Assembly: GCA_964608455.1 (NCBI GenBank)
Contig: CAZSNM010000022.1
Span: 1-19,617 of the forward strand
DNA: 19,617 bases
Origin: DTDX01 sp964608455
Lineage (GTDB): Archaea; Thermoproteota; Bathyarchaeia; 40CM-2-53-6; DTDX01
Direction of reading: 5' to 3'
Position 1 is the stretch's first letter. Each line of letters opens with the position of its first letter. This document shows positions 1 to 6,939 of this stretch, piece after piece. Below the pieces are notes generated by a model. That model saw nothing but the letters and a program-made list of their open reading frames with translations, searched no databases and was not told the origin of the DNA. The translations under genes were made by a program, and so were the position numbers.

Positions 1-23
1 AAGGAGGGAGTATAAAAAGAAAA

Positions 24-33
24 TTATATAAAA
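24..33 (+). promoter_or_regulatory. TATA box of the tRNA-Pro gene
   Basis: The sequence TTATATAAAA ends 28 bases before the first base of the mature tRNA, the usual place for an archaeal TATA element giving a very short 5' leader. A second TATA-like stretch (TATAAAAAG, 11-19) lies further upstream and is less well spaced. Inferred from spacing and composition only. Confidence 0.55.
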
Positions 34-101
34 TTATTATGCAAATTGTTTATCCTAAAATGGGGCAGTCGTCTAGCTTGGTCTAGGATACCAGCCTGGG
101 G

Positions 102-118
102 AGCATAAAAGCCTAGAC
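102..118 (+). other. tRNA intron 1, canonical position 37/38
   Basis: A bulge-helix-bulge motif surrounds this 17-base intron. The outer helix is CCAGC/GCTGG. The central 4-bp helix is CTGG (96-99) with CTAG (113-116), including one G-U pair. The 3-base bulges are GGA (100-102) and ACC (117-119). The inner helix is only GC/GC, closing an ATAAAA loop. Cutting after the second base of each bulge, as the archaeal endonuclease does, removes 102-118 and leaves anticodon loop CTGGGGC. Confidence 0.88.
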
Positions 119-140
119 CGCTGGTGGTCACGGGTTCAAA

Positions 141-169
141 ATGAACCCTTAAAAAAAGGTTCATGAAAA
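141..169 (+). other. tRNA intron 2, non-canonical T-loop position 59/60
   Basis: A textbook bulge-helix-bulge. The outer helix is the T-stem itself (ACGGG/CCCGT). The central 4-bp helix is TTCA (135-138) with TGAA (164-167). The 3-base bulges are AAA (139-141) and AAT (168-170). The inner 6-bp helix TGAACC (142-147) pairs with GGTTCA (158-163), capped by an A-rich loop. Cutting after the second base of each bulge removes 29 bases and restores T-loop TTCAAAT. Non-canonical tRNA introns are known mainly from Thermoproteales and some other TACK archaea. Confidence 0.88.
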
Positions 170-229
170 TCCCGTCTGCCCCACCATAATTTATTTAATT
201 AAATCAGTTATTATGTTTCAAATAAATTG

Positions 230-261
230 ATCCTAAAGCTACCTTAAGGATGACTGAAAAA
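230..261 (-). terminator. possible 3' end signal between trpA and the tRNA
   Basis: In trpA mRNA sense, a run of five U (257-261) follows the stop codon within a few bases, and beyond it lies an imperfect inverted repeat (ATCCTAAAG 230-238 / CTTAAGGAT 243-251, one mismatch, CTAC loop). Archaeal termination relies mostly on U-runs. The order, U-run before hairpin, is not that of a bacterial terminator. Weak call. The rest of 187-264 shows nothing else. Confidence 0.3.
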
Positions 262-264
262 GTT

Positions 265-1101
265 TCATTCCTTCATGCTTAAATATCCTTTAACATTCTT
301 TACTTTTGAGGCTTTTTTTAATTCAAAAGCAAACCCCTCCATTTTTCTTAAAAGTTCCCTCTCAGTTTTATTTTCTTCTATTAATTTTACAAATTTGCTT
401 CCAACTATAACTCCATCTACTCCAAGCGAAAAGAATTTTTTTACATGAGTAGGTTTAGAGACTCCAAAGCCTACAGCTAAAGGGATTTTTCCATTAACTG
501 TTGACAAAGCTTTTTTAATAAATTCAACAGTTAAATCTTGAATTTTTTCTCTAACACCTGTTACACCAAATGTTGAAATTAAATAAAGAAAACCTGATGA
601 GGCTTGAGCTATTATTCTTAATCTTTTAATTGGCGTTGATGGAGCTGCTAAAAAAATTGTATCAATATGATGTTTTTGGGCTCCTCGTTTGTATTCATCA
701 GCTTCCTCTATTGGAAGATCAGCAGCTATCACTCCATTAACTCCGTTTAAGCTAGCAAATTTAAAAAACTTTTTTAATCCAAATTTATAAATTATGTTAT
801 AATAGGTTAATATAACAATTGGAGTTTCTTCATTTTTTTTCTTAATTTTTCCTATTAAATCTAGAATTTTCTTTGGTGTTGCACCAGCTTTTAATGCTCT
901 TTCAACTGCTAATTGAATTGTTGGTCCATCAGCTATTGGATCTGAAAAGGGTATTCCAATTTCAAGAATATCTACTCCCCCGCTTATTAAAGAATCAGCT
1001 ATTAATGGAGTTAACTTTAAACTTGGGTCTCCACCAGTAATATAAGCTATTAAAGCCCCCTCTTGCCTCTCTTTTAATTTAATGAATTTTTCTTTAATCA
1101 T
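265..1101 (-). CDS. trpA: tryptophan synthase alpha chain
   Basis: TrpA cleaves indole-3-glycerol phosphate to indole and glyceraldehyde 3-phosphate and passes indole through a tunnel to TrpB. The 278-residue cytoplasmic TIM barrel has the usual family length. The catalytic Glu (E47 in LEIGIPFSDP) and Asp (D58 in SDPIADGP) are both present, as are the phosphate-binding glycine segments near the C-terminus (AVGFGVSKP and VDGVIVGS). It is the last gene of the operon. Its ATG overlaps the last base of the trpB TAA stop (TAATG), so translation is probably coupled, which suits a 1:1 complex. No anomaly is seen. Confidence 0.97.
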   Translation of the reverse strand: MIKEKFIKLKERQEGALIAYITGGDPSLKLTPLIADSLISGGVDILEIGIPFSDPIADGPTIQLAVERALKAGATPKKILDLIGKIKKKNEETPIVILTYYNIIYKFGLKKFFKFASLNGVNGVIAADLPIEEADEYKRGAQKHHIDTIFLAAPSTPIKRLRIIAQASSGFLYLISTFGVTGVREKIQDLTVEFIKKALSTVNGKIPLAVGFGVSKPTHVKKFFSLGVDGVIVGSKFVKLIEENKTERELLRKMEGFAFELKKASKVKNVKGYLSMKE

Positions 1102-2297
1102 TATAATTTAACCCCAAGATATTTTGCTACAGATTCAACATCTTTATCTCCTCTACCTGATAAAGTAACAACTATTACTTCATCTTTTCTCATTTTAGAT
1201 GCTATCTTCATCGCATAAGCTAAAGCATGAGAAGGTTCAAGAGCGGGGATTATTCCTTCAAGCTTTGATAATTCAAGAAATGCTTTAACAGCTTCTTTAT
1301 CTGTTACAGCGACATATTTAACTCTTTTAACATCCTTAAGAAATGCATGTTCAGGTCCAACCCCTGGATAATCTAAACCCGCTGAAATGCTATGTGTAGT
1401 TTGAATTTGACCCCATTCATCCTGAAGAATATATGTTAGCATTCCATGAAATACTCCTTTTGAACCAGCACATAAGGAAGCTGCATGTCTTCCAGTTTTT
1501 AAACCTAAACCAGCAGCTTCAACTCCATAAAGCTTTACTTTTTCATCATTTAAAAATGGATAAAATGTTCCTATAGCATTGCTTCCTCCACCAACACATG
1601 CTATTAAAGCATCAGGTAATCTTTCTTCTTTTTCTAAAATTTGTTTTTTTAATTCATTTCCTATAATGCTTTGAAATGTTCTTACAATTTTTGGATAAGG
1701 ATGCGGTCCAACAACTGAACCTATAAGATAATATGTTGAAGGAAGGTTTGTAACCCAATCTCTTAAAGCTTCATTAATAGCATCTTTTAAGGTTTTTGAA
1801 CCTGAATTAACTTGATGCACTTTGGCACCTAAAAGATTCATTCTAAAAACGTTAAGTCTTTGTCTTTTTACATCTTCAGCACCCATATATATTTCAGCTT
1901 TAAGTCCTAAAACAGCACATGCCATAGCGGTAGCAACCCCATGCTGCCCAGCTCCAGTCTCTGCTATAACTCTAGTTTTATTCATTTCCTTAGCTAAAAG
2001 AGCTTGCCCAAGTGTATTATTTATTTTGTGTGCTCCTCCATGAGCTAAATCTTCCCTTTTAAGATAGATTTTTGCTCCACCAACCTTTTTAGTTAAATTT
2101 TTAGCGTAATAAAGTGGTGTTGGTCTTCCAGCGTACTCCGCTAGTAAATATTTTAATTTAGATTGAAACTCTTTATTAGCTATTAATTTTTCATAAGCTT
2201 CTTCAAGCTCTTTTAAGGCTGGTATTAAAGTTTCTGGAACAAATTGGCCTCCATATTCTCCATATTTTCCTCCTATAGGATAATCTGTATATCTCAT
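1101..2297 (-). CDS. trpB: tryptophan synthase beta chain (TrpB1 type)
   Basis: This PLP enzyme condenses indole with L-serine to give L-tryptophan. The 398 residues match the TrpB1 class, which pairs with TrpA, rather than the longer stand-alone TrpB2 class. The opening GGKYGEYGGQFVPE is typical. The PLP lysine is K91 in HGGAHKINNT, the catalytic Glu is E113 in AETGAGQHG, and the PLP phosphate loop is GGGSNA. The segment GPEHAFLKD belongs to the COMM/communication region of the family. The ATG overlaps the trpF stop as ATGA, and the stop overlaps the trpA start, so trpF, trpB and trpA form a translationally linked block. Confidence 0.97.
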   Translation of the reverse strand: MRYTDYPIGGKYGEYGGQFVPETLIPALKELEEAYEKLIANKEFQSKLKYLLAEYAGRPTPLYYAKNLTKKVGGAKIYLKREDLAHGGAHKINNTLGQALLAKEMNKTRVIAETGAGQHGVATAMACAVLGLKAEIYMGAEDVKRQRLNVFRMNLLGAKVHQVNSGSKTLKDAINEALRDWVTNLPSTYYLIGSVVGPHPYPKIVRTFQSIIGNELKKQILEKEERLPDALIACVGGGSNAIGTFYPFLNDEKVKLYGVEAAGLGLKTGRHAASLCAGSKGVFHGMLTYILQDEWGQIQTTHSISAGLDYPGVGPEHAFLKDVKRVKYVAVTDKEAVKAFLELSKLEGIIPALEPSHALAYAMKIASKMRKDEVIVVTLSGRGDKDVESVAKYLGVKL

Positions 2298-2926
2298 TTT
2301 TTCAATCCCTTTGCTTTTTTAATAAATTCAACCATTTTTTTATAATCTTTTATACCAGGTTTAGCCTCCACTCCACTTGAAACATCAACACCATATGGTT
2401 TAACAATTTCAATTGCTTTTTGAATATTAATAACTGTTAATCCTCCAGCTAGAATTAAAGGTTTAGGATAAATTTCATCTCTAATTTTTCTGCTTAATCT
2501 CCAATCATGCGGTTTACCTGTGCCTCCAAGTTTATTTGAGGAAAAAGAATCTATTAAAATGGCATTAAAACAACAAGCTTTTTTAACTTCTTTAAAAACA
2601 GTTTTTTCATCAGCTTTAATGGGTTTTATGATTGGTAAACCAATTTTCTTTAACTCTAATGTTGAAATATTGTTCCCATAGATTTGAAGGGTTTTAGGCC
2701 TTAAACTTTTTGTAATCTTAATTAATTCTTTAATGTTTTTAGGTTTTGTAACAAGAACGCTATCTATAAAGACAGGTGTTTCCTTAATAAGTTTTTTAGC
2801 TTTTTCCAAAGTTAAATTTCTTGGGGAAGATGGAATACCAACTATAAATCCTAGAGCATCTGCTCCAGCTTTAACTGCTAAAGCTAAATCTTTGTTTCTA
2901 GTTATTCCGCATATTTTAACTTTCAT
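2294..2926 (-). CDS. trpF: phosphoribosylanthranilate isomerase
   Basis: TrpF carries out the Amadori rearrangement of N-(5-phosphoribosyl)anthranilate to the carboxyphenylaminodeoxyribulose phosphate. The 210-residue TIM barrel begins MKVKICGITR, with the general-base cysteine at C6. The general-acid aspartate is D126 in LIDSFSSNKLGGTG. The C-terminal phosphate-binding strand pair is LAGGL and VDVSSGVE. It overlaps both neighbours by 4 bases (ATGA). It is a single-function protein, not fused to TrpC as in enteric bacteria. Confidence 0.96.
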   Translation of the reverse strand: MKVKICGITRNKDLALAVKAGADALGFIVGIPSSPRNLTLEKAKKLIKETPVFIDSVLVTKPKNIKELIKITKSLRPKTLQIYGNNISTLELKKIGLPIIKPIKADEKTVFKEVKKACCFNAILIDSFSSNKLGGTGKPHDWRLSRKIRDEIYPKPLILAGGLTVINIQKAIEIVKPYGVDVSSGVEAKPGIKDYKKMVEFIKKAKGLKK

Positions 2927-3702
2927 GCATTAGCATACTCCCTAACCTTTTCTTTAATATTTTTTGAAGTAATTATTGATGTGCCTATTAAAAATGCATG
3001 AACACCAAGCTTGCGAAGCTCTTGAATATCCTCCAAAGATTTTATTCCACTTTCACTTACAATAACCTTATCACTAAAATCAATTTTTCTACTTAATATT
3101 CTTTTTGAAACATTAATGTTTACATCTAAGGTTTCTAAATTTCTATTGTTTATCCCTATTAAATCTGCTTTAGTTTTTATTGCTGAATCAAATTCTTCCT
3201 CTGTATGTGTCTCTAATAAAACTTCTAAATTTAATGAATGTGCATAATCAATTGTTTCTTCAAGATTAAGTTTACAAAATCCTTTTTCAAATAAAGATTT
3301 AATTAATAATATAGCGTTTGCTCCAGCATTAGCTGCAGCTTCGATTTGAACAAAGCTTACTATAATATCTTTCATTAAAATCGGTAATTTAACTTGCTTT
3401 CTAACTTCAATTAAATCATTTAAACTTCCCCTAAATCTTTTAGGTTCCGTTAAAATTGATATTCCAATAGCTCCTCCCACTTCCATTTCCAAAGCAACTT
3501 TTTTAACATCGAGTTCATTTACTAAATCACCTATAGATGGAGAGCGTTTTTTAATCTCAGCTATAATAGGTGTGTTTTTACTTTTTAAAATAGCATTTTT
3601 AAGACTTATGGAGTTAAATGAAACATTTTTAACACATTTATAATAGTTTGAAGCAACTCTTTCTTCTGCTTCTCTAACTAAAATCTCTATAAAACTAGGC
3701 AT
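2923..3702 (-). CDS. trpC: indole-3-glycerol phosphate synthase
   Basis: TrpC closes the indole ring with loss of CO2 and water. From the chosen start the protein has 259 residues. Catalytic landmarks are IIAEIKKRSPS (E49, K51), the lysine of ILMKD, the glutamate of VLLETH, the asparagine pair of IGINNRNLET and the phosphate loop VSESGI. The frame stays open upstream to a possible start at 3744. That would overlap trpD by 50 bases and add 14 residues, so I prefer the ATG at 3700-3702, which overlaps the trpD stop by 8 bases. A GAGGAG lies 13 bases upstream, a rather long spacing. The start therefore remains uncertain by 14 codons. Confidence 0.95.
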   Translation of the reverse strand: MPSFIEILVREAEERVASNYYKCVKNVSFNSISLKNAILKSKNTPIIAEIKKRSPSIGDLVNELDVKKVALEMEVGGAIGISILTEPKRFRGSLNDLIEVRKQVKLPILMKDIIVSFVQIEAAANAGANAILLIKSLFEKGFCKLNLEETIDYAHSLNLEVLLETHTEEEFDSAIKTKADLIGINNRNLETLDVNINVSKRILSRKIDFSDKVIVSESGIKSLEDIQELRKLGVHAFLIGTSIITSKNIKEKVREYANA

Positions 3703-4771
3703 ATTTTGCTTCAAGCTCCTCAATTTTAGATAAATTTCCACCACTAGCTTTAATTAAACGCTTTAACTTTTCATATGCGCATCCATTCTCTATAGTTTCC
3801 CTAGCTAATTCTAATCCATAACTAAAATCATCTGCTTTTCCTCCTAAAATTAATCCTGCTGCAGCATTAACAAGTGTTATTTCCATTTTTGGATTATTCA
3901 TAGAATAAACTCCATTTAATATTTTAAAGATTATTTCAGCATTTCCCTTAGGATCTAAGCCTGCTATATCTTCAGGCTTCGCCTTTTTAATCCCAAGCCT
4001 TTTTGGTGAAAGAATCATTGTATTAACTTCTCCATTCTTTAGCCAAGCAATCAATGTTTTTCCTATTGTTGATATTTCATCTATTCCATCTAATCCATGA
4101 ATAACCATTGCTTCTTGACAACCAAGCTTTTTTAAGGCATATGCTAAAGGTTTAACTAAAGATTTATCATAAACCCCTAAAAGTTGAGCGTTTGCCTCTG
4201 CAGGGTTAGTTAATGGTCCTAAAATATTAAACACAGTTCTTATTCCTATTTCCTTTCTTACTTGAGCAACATTTTTCATAGCTTCATGAAAAACTGGAGC
4301 AAACATGAATCCTATCCCTTCATTTTCAATTATTTTTTCAACTTCTTTTGGAGTTAAATTCAATTTTAATCCCAATTCTTCTAAAACGTCTGCACTTCCA
4401 CTTTTACTTGTTACTGATCTATTCCCATGTTTAGCCACAGGAATGTTTGCTCCAGCTATAATAAAAGCTGCAGCGGTGCTTATATTAAAAGTTTTTATCT
4501 TATCTCCTCCCGTACCACATGTATCAATCAACTTTCCATTAACTTTAGGCTTTATTTTATGGCAGAATTTCTTCATAATTTTAGCAAATGCAACTATTTC
4601 ATCTATAGTTTCCCCCTTCATTCTTAAAGCTGTTAAAAATGCGCCAATTTGAGATAGAGTAGCATTTCCATTCATAATTTCTTCCATAGCTTTTTCAGCT
4701 TCTTCATTGGATAAATCAAATCCTTCAGTAACCTTTTTTATAAATTCTTTAAGCAATTTTTCATTCACCAT
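3695..4771 (-). CDS. trpD: anthranilate phosphoribosyltransferase
   Basis: TrpD transfers phosphoribose from PRPP to anthranilate. The 358 residues fit the family: a helical N-terminal domain (about 1-70) followed by the PRPP-binding alpha/beta domain. The signature GTGGDKIKTFNIST is followed by VAKHGNRSVTSKSGSADVLE, which contains the family KHGN and S-x-x-G-S-A-D motifs, and MKNVAQVRKEIGIRTVFN. It is a stand-alone protein, not fused to TrpG. It overlaps the end of trpG by 11 bases. No Shine-Dalgarno is obvious at its ATG, so it is probably translated by coupling. Confidence 0.96.
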   Translation of the reverse strand: MVNEKLLKEFIKKVTEGFDLSNEEAEKAMEEIMNGNATLSQIGAFLTALRMKGETIDEIVAFAKIMKKFCHKIKPKVNGKLIDTCGTGGDKIKTFNISTAAAFIIAGANIPVAKHGNRSVTSKSGSADVLEELGLKLNLTPKEVEKIIENEGIGFMFAPVFHEAMKNVAQVRKEIGIRTVFNILGPLTNPAEANAQLLGVYDKSLVKPLAYALKKLGCQEAMVIHGLDGIDEISTIGKTLIAWLKNGEVNTMILSPKRLGIKKAKPEDIAGLDPKGNAEIIFKILNGVYSMNNPKMEITLVNAAAGLILGGKADDFSYGLELARETIENGCAYEKLKRLIKASGGNLSKIEELEAKYA

Positions 4772-5342
4772 CGAGAAAATTCTTTATTAAACGTTTTCCT
4801 TCAAAAGTTAAAATTGATTCTGGATGGAATTGCAATCCCTCGATTGGATACTCTTTATGTCTAACACCCATAATCTCCTTATCATCTATTGACTCAGCTG
4901 TTATGGTTAAACACTTTGGAAAGCTTTTTTTATCTCCAACAAGCGAATGATATCTTGTTGCTAATAAAGGATTTTTAACTCCCTTAAAAACTCCTTTTCC
5001 ATCATGAAGTATTAAACTTGTTTTTCCATGCATAATTCTTTTTGCTTGAACAATTTTTCCACCAAAAACAGATATAATCCCTTGATGTCCTAAGCAAATG
5101 CCTAACGTTGAAATTTTAGGACTCATCTTAATTAAGATTTCTGAACAAAATCCAAAATATCTTTTATCTTCAGGTGTTCCAGGTCCAGGAGAAATTATGA
5201 TTTTCTCAGGCTTAATTTTTTTAACTTTTCTTAGTGAAGCTTCATTATTTCTTAAAACTATCGGTCTCCCTCCAAGCTCACCAACATATTGATAAAGGTT
5301 ATAAACAAATGAGTCATAATTATCTATAATTAAAACTTTCAT
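4761..5342 (-). CDS. trpG: anthranilate synthase component II (glutamine amidotransferase)
   Basis: This class I glutamine amidotransferase supplies ammonia to TrpE for anthranilate formation. The 193 residues hold the whole catalytic triad: C83 in GICLGHQG, and H173 and E175 in QFHPES. The oxyanion-hole motif is SPGPGTP (51-57). The protein could in principle also serve as PabA in folate-like synthesis, as dual-use versions exist, but its place in the trp operon decides the name. The AAGGTGA ribosome-binding site of this gene overlaps the trpE stop codon, with 9 bases between the two genes. Confidence 0.95.
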   Translation of the reverse strand: MKVLIIDNYDSFVYNLYQYVGELGGRPIVLRNNEASLRKVKKIKPEKIIISPGPGTPEDKRYFGFCSEILIKMSPKISTLGICLGHQGIISVFGGKIVQAKRIMHGKTSLILHDGKGVFKGVKNPLLATRYHSLVGDKKSFPKCLTITAESIDDKEIMGVRHKEYPIEGLQFHPESILTFEGKRLIKNFLDGE

Positions 5343-5351
5343 TTTTAAAAT

Positions 5352-6737
5352 TCACCTTGAAGAAGCTTTTAAAGCCTTTAATAAGGCTTCAGCTTTATGC
5401 TCCGTTTCAAACCATTCATTTCTTATAGAAGAATCAGCGACTATACCGCTTCCGGATTGAATATAACCTTTATTTTCATTTGCTATTAATGTTCTAATGG
5501 TTATAGCGAAGTCTGCATTTCCATTATATGAGAAATAACCTACTGCTCCAGCATAAGGGCCTCTTCTAGTAGGCTCTAATTCATCTATGATTTCCATAGC
5601 TCTAATCTTAGGTGCTCCAGAAACTGTTCCAGCTGGAAATACAGCTCTTAAAGCATCATAGCAGCTTAATCTCTTCTTCAATCTTCCAACAACTTTTGAG
5701 ACTATATGTTGAACATGGCTGTAACGATGGATAATCATAAATTTTGGAACCTTAACACTTCCAAAATCAGAAACTTTTCCAACATCATTTCTAGCTAAAT
5801 CAACAAGCATTATATGTTCTGCTTTTTCTTTTAAATCTGATAAAAGCTCTTTAGCTAACGTTTCATCTTCTTTAAGGTTTCTCCCTCTAGGTCTTGTTCC
5901 AGCTATTGGAAAGGTTTCTATTACACGATTTTCAACTCTAACAAGCATTTCAGGACTTGAACCAATAATTTGACGCTTCCCCATTTTTAAGAAAAACATA
6001 TATGGTGAAGGATTCATTTTCTTAAGGTTTAAATAAAATTCGGTTAGATCCCCTTCAAACTCAAACTCATACCTTTTAGATAAAACAACTTGAAAAATAT
6101 CGCCTGACCTAATGTATTTCTTAGCTTTTTTAATAGCTTCTTTATATTCGTTTCTTGTAAAGTTTAATTTAAATTCACCAAGTTTTACTTTTTTATTCTT
6201 AAAATGAAGCTTTTCTGCATTTTTAATAAAATCTAAATTTTCTTCTTTATTTATACAGTAGTAAAAGGCTCTTTTTTTATAATGATCAAATATTACACCA
6301 TCATTAAATAATCCCCCTTCTAAATCTGGAAAATTTAAATCATCTATAGGATTGCCTGGAAGTTTTTCCCAGTAACGAACAGAATCATAAGAAATATAGC
6401 CTACAAAACCTCCAATAAATCTAAAAATAGAATTTTGAAAATAATTTTTTTCAGTTAAGGTTTTAATTAGGCTTAATGGTTCTTTAATGGTTAATGTGAT
6501 TTTTTCTTCTTTATTTTGAATTATTGCTTTCCAATTCTTAACTTTAATGATTGTTGAAGGGTTAAAACCTAAAAAAGAATATCTAGCTAATTTTTTAGGT
6601 CCTTCAATAGATTCTAAAAGAAATGCATAATCGCAAAATTGATAAAGCTTTAAAAAGAGTTTAGCTGGGTCTGAAAATGGAACTTCCTTTATAGTTATTG
6701 GAGGTGAATGTTCAATAATGGAATGATATCCAAACAT
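5352..6737 (-). CDS. trpE: anthranilate synthase component I
   Basis: TrpE converts chorismate to anthranilate and is the committed, feedback-controlled step. The 461 residues include the tryptophan-binding LLES motif at 40-43, so inhibition by tryptophan is expected. They also include the chorismate-binding block: PIAGTRPRG, the helix with HIMLVDLARND, FPAGTVSGAPK, and the C-terminal IQSGSGIVADS and EHKAEALLKAL. It is the first gene of the operon. The chosen ATG leaves 39 residues before LLES, a normal length. Its nearest Shine-Dalgarno-like GAGGG is only 3 bases away, while a better AGAGGT lies 17 bases upstream and is better spaced for an overlapping short ORF. Confidence 0.96.
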   Translation of the reverse strand: MFGYHSIIEHSPPITIKEVPFSDPAKLFLKLYQFCDYAFLLESIEGPKKLARYSFLGFNPSTIIKVKNWKAIIQNKEEKITLTIKEPLSLIKTLTEKNYFQNSIFRFIGGFVGYISYDSVRYWEKLPGNPIDDLNFPDLEGGLFNDGVIFDHYKKRAFYYCINKEENLDFIKNAEKLHFKNKKVKLGEFKLNFTRNEYKEAIKKAKKYIRSGDIFQVVLSKRYEFEFEGDLTEFYLNLKKMNPSPYMFFLKMGKRQIIGSSPEMLVRVENRVIETFPIAGTRPRGRNLKEDETLAKELLSDLKEKAEHIMLVDLARNDVGKVSDFGSVKVPKFMIIHRYSHVQHIVSKVVGRLKKRLSCYDALRAVFPAGTVSGAPKIRAMEIIDELEPTRRGPYAGAVGYFSYNGNADFAITIRTLIANENKGYIQSGSGIVADSSIRNEWFETEHKAEALLKALKASSR

Positions 6738-6747
6738 AATCCCTCAT
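6712..6747 (-). CDS. candidate 11-codon leader ORF overlapping the trpE start
   Basis: Ten bases upstream of the trpE ATG, another ATG opens a different frame encoding MRDYVWISFHY and then stops inside trpE. It includes one tryptophan codon (TGG, 6730-6732). Its AGAGGT ribosome-binding site (6755-6760) is 7 bases away, better spaced than any such site for trpE. If translated it would either reduce trpE initiation or feed ribosomes to it by re-initiation. An 11-codon ORF can occur by chance in AT-rich DNA, and I know of no archaeal precedent, so this is only a candidate. Confidence 0.25.
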   Translation of the reverse strand: MRDYVWISFHY

Positions 6748-6790
6748 TATAGACACCTCTTTAGATGTTAAATTTATATTCATAAATGTT

Positions 6791-6805
6791 ATATTTAAAT
6801 CTTTC
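6791..6805 (-). promoter_or_regulatory. trp operon promoter (BRE + TATA)
   Basis: On the minus strand GAAAG (6801-6805), a purine-rich BRE-like stretch, runs into TTTAAATAT (6791-6799). A start site about 26 bases downstream would fall near 6768, giving a 5' leader of about 30 bases before trpE that contains the AGAGGT at 6755-6760. The downstream segment 6767-6790 has further AT-rich half-repeats (ATTTAT / ATAAAT around 6772-6787) that could be an operator. Confidence 0.5.
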
Positions 6806-6886
6806 TAGTATAAAAATGCTCATTCTTCTAAAATAAGTGACATAAAAATTAAAATAAATAAAATAAATAAAAAACATTAAAAAAAT

Positions 6887-6908
6887 GTTTATAATAATAT
6901 TTATAAAC
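6887..6908 (+). promoter_or_regulatory. inverted repeat over the promoter of the ArsR/V4R regulator gene
   Basis: The arms GTTTATAA (6887-6894) and TTATAAAC (6901-6908) are perfect 8-base inverted repeats around a 6-base AT spacer. Each arm contains a TATA-like sequence, 32-53 bases before the regulator's ATG. A winged-helix dimer could bind here and block TBP, which would make the gene autoregulated. A second, smaller inverted repeat (AACATT 6873-6878 / AATGTT 6884-6889) adjoins it. Function is inferred from position only. Confidence 0.4.
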
Positions 6909-6939
6909 AGAAATTACGGCTATTTTAAAGGTGAAATAA

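Larger units (their letters stand above)
62..186 (+). tRNA. tRNA-Pro(GGG) with two introns
   Basis: The cloverleaf can be drawn by hand. The acceptor stem GGGGCAG (62-68) pairs with CTGCCCC (176-182), followed by A73 and an encoded CCA (184-186). The D-stem is 71-74/86-89. The anticodon stem CCAGC (91-95) pairs with GCTGG (120-124), and the T-stem ACGGG (130-134) pairs with CCCGT (171-175). The anticodon GGG (98-100) reads proline CCC/CCU codons. G1-C72 and A73 fit archaeal tRNA-Pro. Tertiary contacts are present: U8-A14, G15-C48, G18G19 with the T-loop, and TTC at 135-137. The gene carries a 17-base intron at 37/38 (102-118) and a 29-base intron at 59/60 (141-169). Removing both leaves a 79-base tRNA including CCA, with a 7-base anticodon loop (CTGGGGC) and a 7-base T-loop (TTCAAAT). 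The gene lies just beyond the 3' end of the trp operon on the opposite strand. Confidence 0.93.

Noticed and set aside
187..264. C/D-box guide RNA between the tRNA and trpA.
   Set aside because: CTGA-like boxes occur but no RUGAUGA box with proper spacing is present on either strand.
1822..2043. Plus-strand ORFs of 64-115 codons inside trpB, trpF, trpD, trpG, fwdC, mch, mtd and others.
   Set aside because: They are antisense shadows of strongly conserved genes, lack ribosome-binding sites and resemble no protein.
3703..3744. trpC starting at 3744.
   Set aside because: It would overlap trpD by 50 bases and extend the N-terminus beyond the usual length. ATG 3702 gives a short overlap.
6841..6886. 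AAATAAAT-type tandem repeats as a repeat element or origin.
   Set aside because: Short, irregular AT-rich runs of the kind expected in an intergenic promoter region of this base composition. No origin-recognition-box pattern was seen.
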